Assembly (NCBI GenBank): GCA_026008535.1
Contig: BRKX01000018.1
Coordinates: forward strand, 19,910,088-19,974,087
Reading direction: 5' to 3'
Source of the DNA: Perilla frutescens
Taxonomy: Eukaryota; Streptophyta; Magnoliopsida; Lamiales; Lamiaceae
Length of the DNA: 64,000 bases
Below are positions 11,401-21,775 of the stretch, piece after piece. The notes beneath the pieces were generated by a model. That model made no database searches. It worked only from the letters and a program-made list of their open reading frames with translations, and had not been told where the DNA came from. Position 1 is the first letter of the stretch, and every line of letters begins with the position of its first letter. The position numbers and the translations under genes are program-made.

Positions 11401-13982
11401 TACAGACTCAATCTTCTGTGAGGTGGACAGAGGGACATATGTCTGTCTAATCCTTTCAGATTTGGTGTTTGGGTGCTAGAAATCAATTGTTTAATTTTGA
11501 CTTATAAGTTCTCATCCACAAACTTATTCAGAATATAGGGAGGGTATTTATATGATAAAAGTCAACATTTGTGCATGGCATTCACAGGCAAGAGCTGCCC
11601 CTGCTGGACCATTTATGTACTCTATACTCCTTTTTGCCTTCTCTTTTCTCAACTAATTATGATTCCTCCTGCCCTGATTGCTGGACAGCTGTGTAACCTT
11701 CTTTCCCAGTTTTTTCTCCTTCCCTATTGCGAATTCACAGCTTTTAGAAGATTGAAAAATCAATTATTTGAATGACTGAAGCAGTACACCTGTCAACTTC
11801 TATTTATTTATTTATTTTTATCAAGTTTAGGTTTGTGGTTCACTGTATTATATATATCAAAGTGAGGATGAATTTGAAATAACGAACAAAATAGTGTCAG
11901 GGATCTTGTCAAGAAATATGTCATGATTGCTTTGATATTGTATCCTGGGTCCTGATATTTGAACATGTGCATATGACGCCAGTTTCACTACTTTGTCTTA
12001 CAGAAGCAATCCAATCATTTGTTTATTGTATTGACACTGCAATACCATTTGAAATGCAGTATTACTGGTTTTACTAATGCATATGCTTTTCTTATTTGAT
12101 CACTTAACCTATAAATGTCCCGTCAACTTCCAGTGACATTAAAATTGAGTCGCTGCATAATTGGGCTAGCGGTTAACAGAACACAGCTGATATGGTCAGT
12201 AAGCAAGTTAATATTTCAGAATATGGAACTATTATGTTATCTGTAAGCATGGAGTTTTTGTGTGTGGCCATTTGCCAGATTATATGTGATACTTGATCTG
12301 TGTTTTGGTAAAAACAAAAGGAAAACGATCAGGTTCATATGCAGCTGCAGGTTTCTAAACATTAAAGAAAAAGAGACACAATCATTGCTTGCCTTTTCTA
12401 GCTATGCATGTTAGTTGGTTACTGCATGCTGCATTATATGCCCTCAATGACATATGCTGATTGTGTGTTGGCCGCCCTTCACTAAATAGATGGACCAATG
12501 AAGAAAAAAGGCTTGCTACTGGATCAATAGGCAATAGCCTGAAACATCCTTTAATGCTTCGCAGTGCTTATGCTGGGGTTCCTGTAAGATATTCCTGCTC
12601 CTTCCTCGTACTTAATCATTACATAATGCAGCTTATGCACTAAGTATTTACATGATTCAATTACACTGTTAATGTATCTGCTCTGGGTTTTGATTTGTGT
12701 TTTGCTCAGGGAAGTTCAAAAGTCAGGGATAAAACTGGTGAACCATTGGCTACATCCTACCATAGTTTATTTAGCGGTTGTGTTGATTACATATGGTATG
12801 CCTCTTTCTATCATAAAGCTTTAAGATTTTCTGTTTGTATCATGCTGCTAGTTGATTTTTATGTTCGATCTATGTGAACAGGCACACTTTAGACCTCGTC
12901 CCCGTAAAAGTTCTTGAAGGTTTGCCTACGCCCATTTTAAAGAAGACAGGAGGGCTTCCGAGTAAGGTATGTCATTTTCCCATCATACTCGTGCTGCATT
13001 CTAATTGATAAGATGTTGAGTTCTGCATAACTGTTTGTGGAGGATAACTATGAGGCCAGACTAGTTGAATGCTTTCTTAATGTCATGTGATTGGTAGCTG
13101 AGGATTATCTAGCTATGTCCCAGTCTGCTGAGGACATTATTTTGAGAGTCAACAAAATGGATGTGTTTTGGCTCATTAGGATATGGCAGCATATGTTTTT
13201 TCTGGTCTCATACTCCACCACCATCACTGCAACCGGTCATCACATTAAGTCTCCACAGTTGTTATCTTCTTTCTAAATACGTAAAAAGCCAGTCTAACTT
13301 TAAAATTTTTGAAGTGTTCTATAAATGATTGGTGAACTGGTATTGTGATTATTAGTTTGGGAAAGTGAGGTGTGCCTGAACAGAAGGTGGTCTACCGTCT
13401 GCCTAAAATTATAGAGCGCTTATTGGATGCTGATGCTGTGACCTGTTACTCTGTTAGCGACTGAATAGCAAAATATATCTTTGTCTAAGTCTCCAAAGAA
13501 GGGTCACATGGTTCTCAGTAATTACAGGTGATATGATATTGGTTTGATCTTTTTTCTCCCTGAAGCACCTCTCTTTGATATGTCGTCCCTATACAATAGG
13601 ATTGAGCCGTTTGATGAGTAATCTTCCATATAGTAGAGTTTCTTGTAAGAGAGTATCTGGAAGTTGAGGTGTGCATCTCAGTGAATGCCTGATGATGTTT
13701 CTTGCTTTCTGATAAGTCACTGCTTTTGCCTTTGTGAAAATAAGTCCTCTTGTTGGAAATTGTTCTTCATTCTATGGTCGACAGATTTATAATTTTTCTC
13801 GTGATACTCATTTCGGAAGCCTACTTTCACCCCTTGCATGGAGCTATACATGCAGACTGCGATCATTTGCTACAAATCTATATTTTAGATTACATATTTT
13901 GATTATCTTGCAGGAATGGGGTAGTGACCATCTTGCAGTTGCATGTGAGTTTGCCTTTGCTAATGAGAGTGATCAGGCGTGA
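5413..13982 (+). CDS. CCR4-5: CCR4-like deadenylase (endonuclease/exonuclease/phosphatase family), CCR4 homolog 5-like
   Basis: Fourteen exons join in frame to 452 codons including TGA: 5413-5728, 6216-6379, 6829-6894, 6978-7030, 7147-7228, 8269-8306, 8490-8571, 10670-10762, 10857-10889, 10976-11070, 12490-12583, 12710-12795, 12882-12966, 13914-13982. All phases agree and every intron is GT-AG except intron 2 (GC-AG). The N-terminus is basic and proline/serine-rich. The catalytic fold starts in exon 2 (VIVSYNLLGVENA). EVDHFDD supplies the metal-binding Glu, VIITGDLNSLPQ the Asp/Asn pair, EPLATSYHS and VDYIWHT follow, and WGSDHLAV holds the terminal Asp-His. All signature residues are intact. 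The order matches plant CCR4 homologs 5/6, Mg-dependent 3' exonucleases that shorten mRNA poly(A) tails. The linker before WTNEEKRLATG appears shorter than in Arabidopsis as I recall it. The start is the ATG that opens the Pro/Arg-rich segment; an upstream in-frame ATG at 5320 is less gene-like. Function is inferred from family. Confidence 0.93.
6380..6828 (+). other. GC-AG intron (intron 2 of the CCR4-like gene)
   Basis: The exon ends TTTTCAG and the intron begins GCAAGT, the strong consensus that compensates GC donors. The acceptor is TGACTGCAG at 6828. The join must be phase 0 between CFQ and EVDHFDD, a conserved position of the family, and no nearby GT gives the required frame. Confidence 0.9.
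9094..10193 (+). mobile_element. hAT-type deletion derivative in intron 7 of the CCR4-like gene
   Basis: Perfect 18-bp terminal inverted repeats, CTTAGTTTTAAAAAGCGC at 9094 and its complement ending at 10193, are flanked by a perfect 8-bp duplication CGTATATT (9086-9093 and 10194-10201). Subterminal DNA is full of GCGC-containing palindromes, such as GCGCTTTAT...ATAAAGCGC at about 9148-9170 and several near 10140-10180. The interior retains a CT-rich leader-like stretch (9285-9360) and a last-exon-like acidic tail (9768-9893), but no catalytic or dimerisation domain. It is an internally deleted, 1100-bp, non-autonomous copy. It lies wholly in the 2.1-kb intron and does not touch splice sites. 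Confidence 0.9.
9768..9893 (+). pseudogene. Residual acidic C-terminal exon of a hAT transposase
   Basis: After an acceptor-like GTGCAG, an open stretch of 41 codons ending in TAG starts PFIELEDFGAEVEMEED and continues almost entirely with Asp, Glu, Asn and Gly to FYDDDY. Acidic tails of this sort end many plant hAT transposases. The rest of the protein is absent. It is called from its position inside a structurally defined hAT derivative and from composition, not from a catalytic motif. Confidence 0.5.
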
Positions 13983-16055
13983 ACAACTTGATCAGACTAT
14001 TTATTTCCTTCAAGGACTTTTTCATCAATTTAGGTATTTAATCTTTACATACTTCTAAAATTTTCTAATGTCTTTCTCGGTTATTTTGACCGAGTATATA
14101 ATATTATCATGTGGCTCAGCCTCACAAATTCTTGCCAGAGGTAGATTCTCTCAAGGATAGGTCAGTTTAATCTCGTTTTCCCTACTCTTTATTCTAAAAA
14201 ATAATTCTCATTTTTTGGCCTTTGATTACATCCGAAGAGCTAATTTCCACTTCATTAGAGGGAGTTATTAACTAATTATTAAATATTTGTTGAAAGAAGA
14301 CAGAAATAGGGATCTGGTAGATTTGCAGTTTTGTAGAATGTCAAGTAGAGAAACTTCCTTGAGATTACTTGCTTGGGCTGTAGTTCGTGGAATTAGGTTC
14401 TAGCGATTCTTGAGTTTAGGCGTGCTACCAAAGTTAAACAATAAATATAGTGAAATTACGAATTTTAGGAAATTCATATTCGACCCTAAGTTTTTGTATT
14501 ATCTAAAAAAACAAATAGATATCATGCATGTATGTAATAAGACTATAAGAGGTGAAATAGTTGTATATAAATTTGTATTCATGAATATCATAAATACCGA
14601 ACTGCCAGTCTTGTCCCGTTTTAGTCTTCATATGTATTTGAGAAATTGATTGTTTACAACTTACAAGTATCTTGGAAATTTCCTTGACTTGTGCATGTAT
14701 ATGTTACTACCAATTTCTATTTGAGTACCTTAATTACAAGGTAAAAGAGACCTATGAAGGCTTCCACCTTAATTTTAGATTTGTATATCTGTAGTAAAAT
14801 ATAATCGAGAAATCGCGAGGAGCATGTATTTGGAAATTTTGTATGTTCAAACATATAGTCCAATCTAAATGAGTGTGTGCGAGTGCGAGTGTGTGTGTGT
14901 TAGTAATAAATAATTCACGTGCAATTTGGTCCAGTCATAAATTATTTGTGCAAAACAATATATATTTTTATATTAATCTCGCACATGATTGTTTGCATGT
15001 GAGCTTTGAAGTGTAGGTGGGCATTGTGGCCTTATTTACTTCAATTTTTCCTTCGCTCGTAATGGAAGGTCATATTGTTAGCGTTACCCAAGGTCAAGGT
15101 GCAATCCAAAATCAACTTCTGAAATCAATTTTATTATTAAAATAATATTCATGTTTTCGAAAATTATAAACTTTCGACCATTAATTAGAGCTATGTTTCA
15201 TGTGTTAATACGCATCATAACACTCATAATGCTTGTGGGCATAAGGCAAGTTGGTTTAATGATTATGGGGTTCGAATTTTGCTTATGTTGTTGAGCCATC
15301 ACAATTGTACCTATGAATAATGATATTTGTATATGAAAAAAAGTAAATTGATTGTAATTGCAACTGAAAAAACTCAGGTGGGAAAGAAAGGAAATTTTAC
15401 ATTGTACCCCAACCCCTAATATATTTTAATATTTTTTTATTATTTATCTAATATAATTTTATTATTTTTTAAATAATGTATTAGTGGTTGGGCAGTACTT
15501 CTGGCAGGGGTAAATTAAAGAAAACACCGTGGCCCTACTTTGGGAAGAAAATTTTCAAACGTGCCTATATTAGTGGTCCAAGATTAACTCCCTGCAGTTG
15601 TCCCCACTGTCGACTGCTGAAAATTCAAAAGCATAATTATTATTTTTTTAGAAGGATAATTAATAATTAATTTATTTTTATGTTGAGTGACAGTCTATAG
15701 AGTCAAGGTCTCAAGATACAATATTCGTTATTAGTGTTATATTAATTATTAAGATATGGTATTTTTTTGTATCCACTTCTTGGATCGAATAATGCCGTAT
15801 CAATAAGAAATGTTTAGTCCAAGAATTTCACATTATAAGCAAGTAAACACAAGAAAATTGGTTAGGCGGCTTAGCGACGGTCCTCTTGTCATTTTATATA
15901 ATATTAATACCATTATGTAAAAAATATATTTGTTGACCTAACTTTTGCTCTTGATCTTAGAGAAAAATCCTAGAAATAATACCTCAATTTCATAATGAAC
16001 GTGAATAATCATGGAGACGCATTCATCAATAGGACTATTTCGTGGTGTCATATAT

Positions 16056-16056
<1 letters not shown>
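13983..16056. other. 3' region of the CCR4-like gene, then intergenic DNA
   Basis: The first few hundred bases are the likely 3' UTR and polyadenylation region, although no single AATAAA clearly marks the end. A small stem CTCGGT/ACCGAG lies at about 14084-14101. The rest is A/T-rich without a convincing frame; short open stretches at 14410 and 15488 show no conserved motif and biased composition. No RNA gene was recognised. Confidence 0.5.

Positions 16057-16090
<34 letters not shown>
16057..16090. repeat. (CA)n microsatellite
   Basis: About 17 uninterrupted CA units directly precede the foldback MITE. Confidence 0.95.
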
Positions 16091-16092
<2 letters not shown>

Positions 16093-16102
16093 TCGGTTTA
16101 AA

Positions 16103-16220
16103 TGTGCACCATATTTATTTACTATAGTTTTATTATTTATTTTATTATATTTTAGTATTAATTAGTATTAAAATATACTGAGATAAGCAATAAAATTATA
16201 GTAAATAAGCATAGTGCACA
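16103..16220. mobile_element. Foldback MITE-like palindrome, about 118 bp
   Basis: The left half (TGTGCACCATATTTATTTAC onward) pairs with the inverted right half ending CATAGTGCACA with about 4 mismatches in the outer 31 bases. The pairing continues to the centre (TTTAGTATTAATT / AATTAGTATTAAA). It has no coding capacity. The target duplication is not resolved because the flanks are AT-rich. It is bracketed by a CA and a TA/GATA microsatellite. Confidence 0.7.
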
Positions 16221-16244
16221 ATTTGCACACGAAGCACAATGCAC

Positions 16245-16245
<1 letters not shown>

Positions 16246-16278
<33 letters not shown>

Positions 16279-16296
16279 TAGATAGATAGATAGATA
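16246..16296. repeat. (TA)n-(GATA)n compound microsatellite
   Basis: About 15 TA units run directly into five or six GATA units. Confidence 0.95.
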
Positions 16297-18290
16297 AAGG
16301 TTAGAGTACATAGATACATACCCCTGGTATACATATCCCTGGTCTGTGAATTAGGGATAAATCTCAATTATCCAATGAGATGATTTAATGGATTGAAAAA
16401 AAGATAACATTGCAATGTTAAAATTTAACATACAGATGCTTACATCAATATTGAAGATGTTATTTAATTTTGTGGATTGAAAATTGGTGGTGTCAAATTT
16501 ATAATGGGATAATTTCACTTTTAGTCCTATTAGAATAGGATCAAAATATTTTTAATCTCATATCTGAATTTTTTGGACCAAAAGTTATCAAGACATTTTT
16601 GGTTCTGAATTTTATTTTTTTGGTTCCAAAACTAACAACTTACCACACAACTGTTGGGGATATTAATTTTGAAATAGAAGAAGTAGAAAAATAAAAATTT
16701 GGGACCAAAAAGTCGACATACAAATATTAAAAACTTAAAACCAACATGCATATCTCTTAGAAAAAAAAGAAGATATTATCCGTCTATCTAATTAATTTAA
16801 ACGGTCCAGATTGATCTCTAATTTCATCTCATCCACTAAACTCTACGGTTGGAGCGGTAAAGATACTTCTTAAATTTAGTAGGAAATTCGGAGGAGAAGA
16901 TTCTTCATGCATGTAGTAAGATAATTTATCTCTTAATATATGTCTAATTAAAATATTAATTGTGATAGTTACTATCCTCTCTAAAAGTTACAAAATAAGT
17001 TTAGTGATGATTTTTTTTTATGACAAGAATTCAAAACATAAAATTACTATTCTAGTTACAAGTTACATCGTGTGGACGAGTGTTTCCGGTGGGTTATATA
17101 ATACTTATTTATAGTTGAGATTTTTCTTTAGCGAATGCGTGATACACACGCGATGAGGGCGTGAGAAGAAAGAGCGTGAAATGATTTCTGCAGTAGGCTG
17201 ATGTGGATGTGTGGTGTCATTAGGCTTACGTCATGATTGCTTTGGCCTTTGAGCATCAATTCCTACGGTTGAAAGCGATATTTAATTATATTTTAAATAT
17301 ACATTTATTGCTTTCAGTATTCTTATCTAATGCACAACTGTTATAACTTGTACGTATTATATTCTATGTACAGATACAGAGTATATTTTATTTGGTAATC
17401 AGCACTCACAAAATTAGTCCATTTTATTTGGGAAAAGTAGCATCCATTGATTGAATAATTTTATTATTTTTATTTTTTTAATGAACTTCCTCGAAGAGGT
17501 CCTACTGCTCCGTTTATTGCGCATAATAACAATTCTTTAATGTATTTGTATTATGATGTGAAGGACATGGTAGTTGAGTTAAATTTCTGCATGTTTGGAA
17601 AATTTTTGCTTCATGGGGGTAATAATTTATTGATTTTTCGCATCAATTTTAGTGAAAATGGACTTGCATGTGACTTGGGCTCATTTTTCAGTTTAATTAA
17701 TTCAGCAAATAAGTTTCAATACGGTAGTTATTTAATCGATGAAATTCATTTAAGTGATAAAAATTTGGTTCCCAAACATTTAAACCATGGAGTTTTTTTT
17801 TTTTGAGCAAAAACTATGGGGTTTTAATTCTGTAGTATGTGTGTGTTTTTATAATTATTTATGGATAATAGTAGCCTTAGCCCATCAGATTTCATGTTAT
17901 AATTTTTTTTTTGGTTATTAATGCATGTCATGTACGTTTATTAACTTTCGTATCATGTATTTGTCAACATCATTATAAAGTACGCATGATGTAACCAAAA
18001 AATTAAACCGGCTTTTGCTGCATAATGATGTGTTGATTATTTCGTCAAGAATGGTTTTATAGCTCATTTAATAAACATATTAGTTTATTTATTATTGGTA
18101 TATTTATTATTACGATCGTAATTATAGTGTTATTTACTCGAGACGAGATATATTATGAATCATTTTTGAGTGGCGACTAGTAGAAATAAACACAAGAAAA
18201 ACGACCTAGATTCCAAAAGTCAAGTCCTTCTTTATTACCTTTAATAATAAAATGCATCCACGCATAGTCGTGGATCTAAATATTATGTAG
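16297..18290. other. Intergenic DNA and distal promoter of the NIMIN-like gene
   Basis: A/T-rich sequence without a supported gene. At 17226-17233 TTACGTCA contains the TGACG core bound by TGA-type bZIP factors, about 1.1 kb upstream of the NIMIN-like start. GTCAA (W-box core TTGAC) occurs near 17971 and 18217. A short open stretch at 17540-17806 is low-complexity and lacks motifs. Motif occurrences alone do not prove function. Confidence 0.4.
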
Positions 18291-18298
18291 TATATATT

Positions 18299-18300
<2 letters not shown>
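18291..18300 (+). promoter_or_regulatory. TATA-like box of the NIMIN-like gene
   Basis: TATATATTAT lies 40-50 bases before the start codon, with a GA tract between, which implies a very short leader. Proposed from position and sequence only. Confidence 0.4.

Positions 18301-18302
<2 letters not shown>

Positions 18303-18334
<32 letters not shown>
18303..18334. repeat. (GA)n tract in the NIMIN-like leader
   Basis: About 15 GA units end six bases before the start codon. GA/CT tracts are common in plant 5' UTRs and core promoters and are prone to length change. Confidence 0.9.
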
Positions 18335-18338
<4 letters not shown>

Positions 18339-18339
18339 C

Positions 18340-18675
18340 ATGGAGAGAGAGAAGAAGAGGAAAAGGGCGGAGAAAACCGAGGCCAGGAAGGGAGATGATA
18401 AGATGAAAAGCAAAGGAAGAGAGCCGGCGGAGGAGGTCGCCGCCGCTGCTGAGGCATCTCCGCCACCGACGGAGGAAGAGGTGGAGGAGTTCTTCGCCAT
18501 TCTGAGAAGGATGCGAGTCGCCGTGAAGTACTTTGAGAAGGAAGCTTTTGATAGTACTAAAAGTGGCGCCTACGAGACGCAGAGTTCGGCTGCGGCGGAG
18601 GCGGACGGCGGCGGCGGAAAGGTGAAGGGTGGATTGGAATTGGATCTGAACGCCGTGCCGGAGGCGGAAAGGTAG
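18340..18675 (+). CDS. NIMIN: NIMIN-type NPR1-interacting regulator
   Basis: Single-exon gene of 111 residues. The N-terminus is strongly basic (KKRKRAEKTEARK, residues 5-17), a plausible nuclear localisation signal. Residues 45-66 read EEEVEEFFAILRRMRVAVKYFE, split as EEEVEEFF and AILRRMRVAVKYF; this is the NIMIN core, where the acidic-FF motif contacts NPR1. Near the C-terminus LELDLN (99-104) is an EAR-type LxLxL repression motif. Family members bind the salicylate receptor/co-activator NPR1 in the nucleus and damp PR gene induction, in complex with TGA factors. Length and motif order fit the family. The start is the first ATG after the GA tract and gives the full basic region. A TGACG-core site upstream would fit salicylate control, but that is inference. 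Confidence 0.85.
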   Translation: MEREKKRKRAEKTEARKGDDKMKSKGREPAEEVAAAAEASPPPTEEEVEEFFAILRRMRVAVKYFEKEAFDSTKSGAYETQSSAAAEADGGGGKVKGGLELDLNAVPEAER

Positions 18676-18910
18676 TTTAGTTTGAAGGAGACGCGCGTGT
18701 CTAATAATAACTATTATTATAATTATTATTATGTACAGCCTGACAATCAATGAATGGCTTCACAAATATTTTATTTACTGCTTTTTTGTTTAAGTATTAA
18801 TTGTATTTTGATGACATTTTGTTATTATATAAGAAATTATGTATGTGCTGAATTTTCTATTTTTTGGGTAGTGGGAATTAACGAATTGTATTCTCCTCGA
18901 AACGAATCAG
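18676..18910. other. 3' region of the NIMIN-like gene
   Basis: A run of AATAATAACTATTATTATAATTATT-type sequence (18700-18732) could supply near-upstream polyadenylation elements. Nothing else is recognised. Confidence 0.35.
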
Positions 18911-19042
18911 TTATTTAACTGTCGATCCATTATATTTCTCTCTCATCAGGCCATCCATCACAAGATTCTTGGCTGACTTGATTTCGTATTTGCGGGAAGT
19001 TCCAATGATGATGCTCACTTGCTCAGCTCTCACTCTCAGATG
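18911..19042 (-). pseudogene. Possible orphan coding fragment on the minus strand, unidentified
   Basis: On the minus strand an open stretch of 43 codons ending in TAA reads like globular protein: AEQVSIIIGTSRKYEIKSAK, then NLVMDGLMREKYN. Composition is far less biased than the surrounding AT-rich DNA. No ATG starts it and a stop lies just upstream, so it would be a last exon or a captured fragment. I do not recognise the family. It could be chance. Confidence 0.25.
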
Positions 19043-19659
19043 TTAATCCATCGCGATTCTTCTATTCATATTGTTCTGATCAAAGGAAATTAAGAAACCA
19101 ATCATTTAGGTTGTTTGTTTCACTTAATAACAGCTGTTATATATTGGATTTTATTTGTACAAGGTATAAATTCTATTAGATTAAAATAGGTAAATTCATT
19201 ATATTCTTGCAAAGAATCTCCTAGTTATTATAGAATAGAGATGAGATGGTCAATGGTGAATCCAATTCAAAGTTCATTAGGTGAGTGCACACCAATAGTG
19301 AGTTAGTGACTCGGAGACTCCTCATATTTGAGACTTTACCGTAAAAGGAAAAGAAAAGTCTTGTACTTCATGATCAAAAAAAAGTTAAAATCCGATTTTG
19401 TAATTTGACGGAATTTTCTATAGAGACAATTCAACCATTTATAATTTTTATATATAAAAAGGAAGTGGATAATATGACAAACCAACGTGTGGGAAACTAG
19501 GAATTTGTCTAATCCTTTCATTTTTTTGATCTAAAATTTAGTCGAATTTTAGTCAAAGAAACGGTGTCAATTTTATAATAAACAACTTTAATTAGTAGGA
19601 TGAGGTATTATAGTAATTTAATAATTATTGTGTTTTTTATTCTCGTGCAATTCTGCAAT

Positions 19660-19830
19660 GCTAACATGAACATGAAAATAAATGCTATTATGAACATATA
19701 AAGATATTAAAATGAACAAACAACACTGATGCTATTACGAATAAATTTACATGTTCATTTTCTTATGTGAATGCAATTTCGTCATGCTAAAATGAAAATA
19801 ATATAATGTTAATATGAACATATATATGTG
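19660..19830. repeat. Dispersed ATGAACAT-rich repeat, left copy
   Basis: Irregular units of the form TGCTATTATGAACATAT and AAAATGAACAAA alternate here. A related array in the same orientation lies at 62585-62690, just beyond the other end of the nested block. Shared words include AATAAATTTACATGTT versus GAGTAAATTTACATGTTTTA. Confidence 0.5.
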
Positions 19831-19841
19831 TTCGCAAATTC

Positions 19842-19980
19842 TCCTGTGCACCAGGTGCATGGATCTAACCCATCAGAGGTCCGATCCGCCCCGACTTGAT
19901 CCACTCCGGTGACCTGACATATAAATAATTTCCTTGACCTATCTCATTCATTTTTTCCAATTTCAATCATCATTCCAAAC

Positions 19981-20027
<47 letters not shown>

Positions 20028-20438
20028 TTTTCTGATTTCATCAACCCCGACATTGCTAATTCATCACTTCACCATCGGTGGCTCAACCTTTTCTCTGTGA
20101 TCCATTACGTGAAAACCTAGCCTCCCGCCGCCTCTCTCACTCGATCTATCTTTGCTTTTTTGATTTCATCGGCTCTGGTGTCGCTGATTCATCACTTCGC
20201 TTTTGGTGATTCAACCTTTTCTCGATCCGTCTCTCTCGCATCTTTCTTCGTCTCTCAATCTCTCGCGTTTTAGTCGATTCAGTTAGGTAATCCTTGCTAT
20301 TTTTCCTTTTTATGTTTTTTGTTGAAATTGTGTTAGGTGTATGTCAAAATCAATTGTTAGGGTTTTTTTATTTTTTTTTGTATATCTCTTTGTGTTTTTT
20401 TTTGTTTTTTTTCCTACAATTGTTCGTATATGAATATC
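19842..20438. mobile_element. Left part of an old carrier DNA element
   Basis: It begins TCCTGTGCACCAGGTGC with ACCCATCAGA about 25 bases in. The inverted right counterpart at 62534-62563 has TCCTGTGCA and ACCCATCAGA at similar spacing. After the terminus comes a leader-like stretch: a CT tract, then two related units (about 20029-20105 and 20157-20225) containing GATTTCATC and TTCATCACTTC, and a donor-like GTTAGGTAATCC at about 20282-20293. It is interrupted at 20439 by an LTR start preceded by ATATC. The class (Mutator-like or other) is not settled and no transposase is visible here. Confidence 0.4.
19985..20022. repeat. (CT)n microsatellite
   Basis: About 18 CT units in the leader-like part of the carrier element. 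Confidence 0.95.
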
Positions 20439-21448
20439 TGACAACTGTGTATTTTACATAACTTTTGAATATGAATTAATGCACTTTATTATGTGAAGTT
20501 GTGTATTTTATATAACTTTTGTGCTTATTTTATTATCATTTAGAATTTTTGATGTGTTTGCTAGTTTTGCAGTAATCTTTATGATTTCATTGCATATATA
20601 GAGCAAAATTAGTGAATATGGACAAGAAGAGTTGAAAGGGTATTTAATTAAGCCCTTAGGCTCAATTAAATACTTGATGGAAGCCTAACGGACCGGATTA
20701 AGTAATCAAAATCCAAAGAAATATGAAACCCTACTCGAAGCAGGGGTGGGTCGAATCGGGAGAGCCCGGTCGACCCGACTCAGTGAAAATTGTGAAGGGA
20801 TGGGTTGACTTGGCTCAGCTGGCCTGGGTCGACCCTGTGCAAAAATAGAGCTCTGGGTCGACCCGGATGGCTTGGTCGACCCGGGTGTGATGGATCCGCG
20901 GGAACATGATTTTCTCACTCCAATTCAGGGTTTCTAACCTATATAAAAAAGCCTCCATTTGGATACAAGAAAAACACGAGTCTTAGAAAAGAGAAACAAG
21001 TCAGACACGAAATACACAGATGAGAGACGCCCCATACACATCCAAGAAGAGAAGAAAGAAGAAGGAGTTACCGTTTACTCAAAAGGAGACGTCAAGGTTG
21101 TTAGAGATGAAGTACCATCATAGAGAAGATGAAGCTACTGGATTACATATTGTTCATCGATTTTCTTATTCTTTTCTGTCATGAATACTGGACCTCTATT
21201 GTTGTTTGTTTATTTTATTTTGTCTAGCTATATCTATAGCTAGGTTTTAGGGATTGAAACCTATAGATTTTAATATATAAACTGATTACCTTTTCTTCCT
21301 GCTATCTCTCGGGGTTTGATTTCTATGATTTATTTTATATCTTGTATGAATGCTTAATCACCATTTATGCATGCTAGTTGTTAATCTGAAGCACTGACCG
21401 GAGAAGGGTTAATAATGGAAAGATAGAACTCAGATTATGTGTGCTTGG
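20439..21448 (+). repeat. Family A (Athila-like gypsy) 5' LTR, plus strand, 3'-truncated
   Basis: It begins TGACAACTGTGTATTTTACA and matches the plus LTR at 48566-49695 along about 1 kb, ending at GTGTGCTTGG. The 5 bases before it (20434-20438) are ATATC, identical to the 5 after the LTR end at 57393. This suggests it is the outer left border of a plus-strand element now spanning 37 kb. At 20747-20890 it carries four exact GGTCGACC palindromes in a GC-rich island. At 21449 it joins an oppositely oriented LTR fragment. Confidence 0.75.
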
Positions 21449-21452
21449 GCTT

Positions 21453-21775
21453 CCTTTTTCGAGTTGACCTGGCTTGCTTTTGCACCGGGCTTCGGATTTT
21501 TTCGGGCTTCGATTATTTAATCCAGTCTATTCGGCTCCAATATAGTATCTAATTAAGCCCAAGAGCCGAATTAGACACCTCTTTAACTCCTCTTGACCAT
21601 ATTTGCTCATTTTGCTTCAAATATGCAGTCACATCATAATAATTACTGCAAAACTAGCAAACACATAAAAAAACTCCAAATGCTCACAATAAAAAAACCT
21701 ATATAAATTACACAACTTCGTATAATAAAAAAGATCAATTTATATCCAAAAGTTGTGTAAAATACACAGCTATCA
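21453..21775 (-). repeat. Family A LTR fragment, minus strand
   Basis: On the minus strand it starts TGATAGCTGTGTATTTTACA directly after a TTAAGTTTGGAGGT polypurine-like tract, then continues about 320 bases into U3 before stopping at the inverted junction. It would be the 3' LTR of the minus-strand element whose 5' LTR is at 41338-42797. Confidence 0.75.

Noticed and set aside
12134..12210. Possible extra exon of the CCR4-like gene after CTTCCAG
   Set aside because: It would break the frame and has no good donor; exons 10 and 11 join in phase without it.
16492..16740. Possible SINE or LINE fragment with GGACCAAAA words
   Set aside because: No A-box/B-box, poly-A tail or coding signature; left unassigned.
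17540..17806. 88-codon open frame on the plus strand
   Set aside because: No motif, AT-driven composition, poly-T end and no gene context.
18283..18750. Antisense open frames over the NIMIN-like gene
   Set aside because: Shadow frames with Ser-Leu runs from the GA tract; the sense frame has the NIMIN and EAR motifs.
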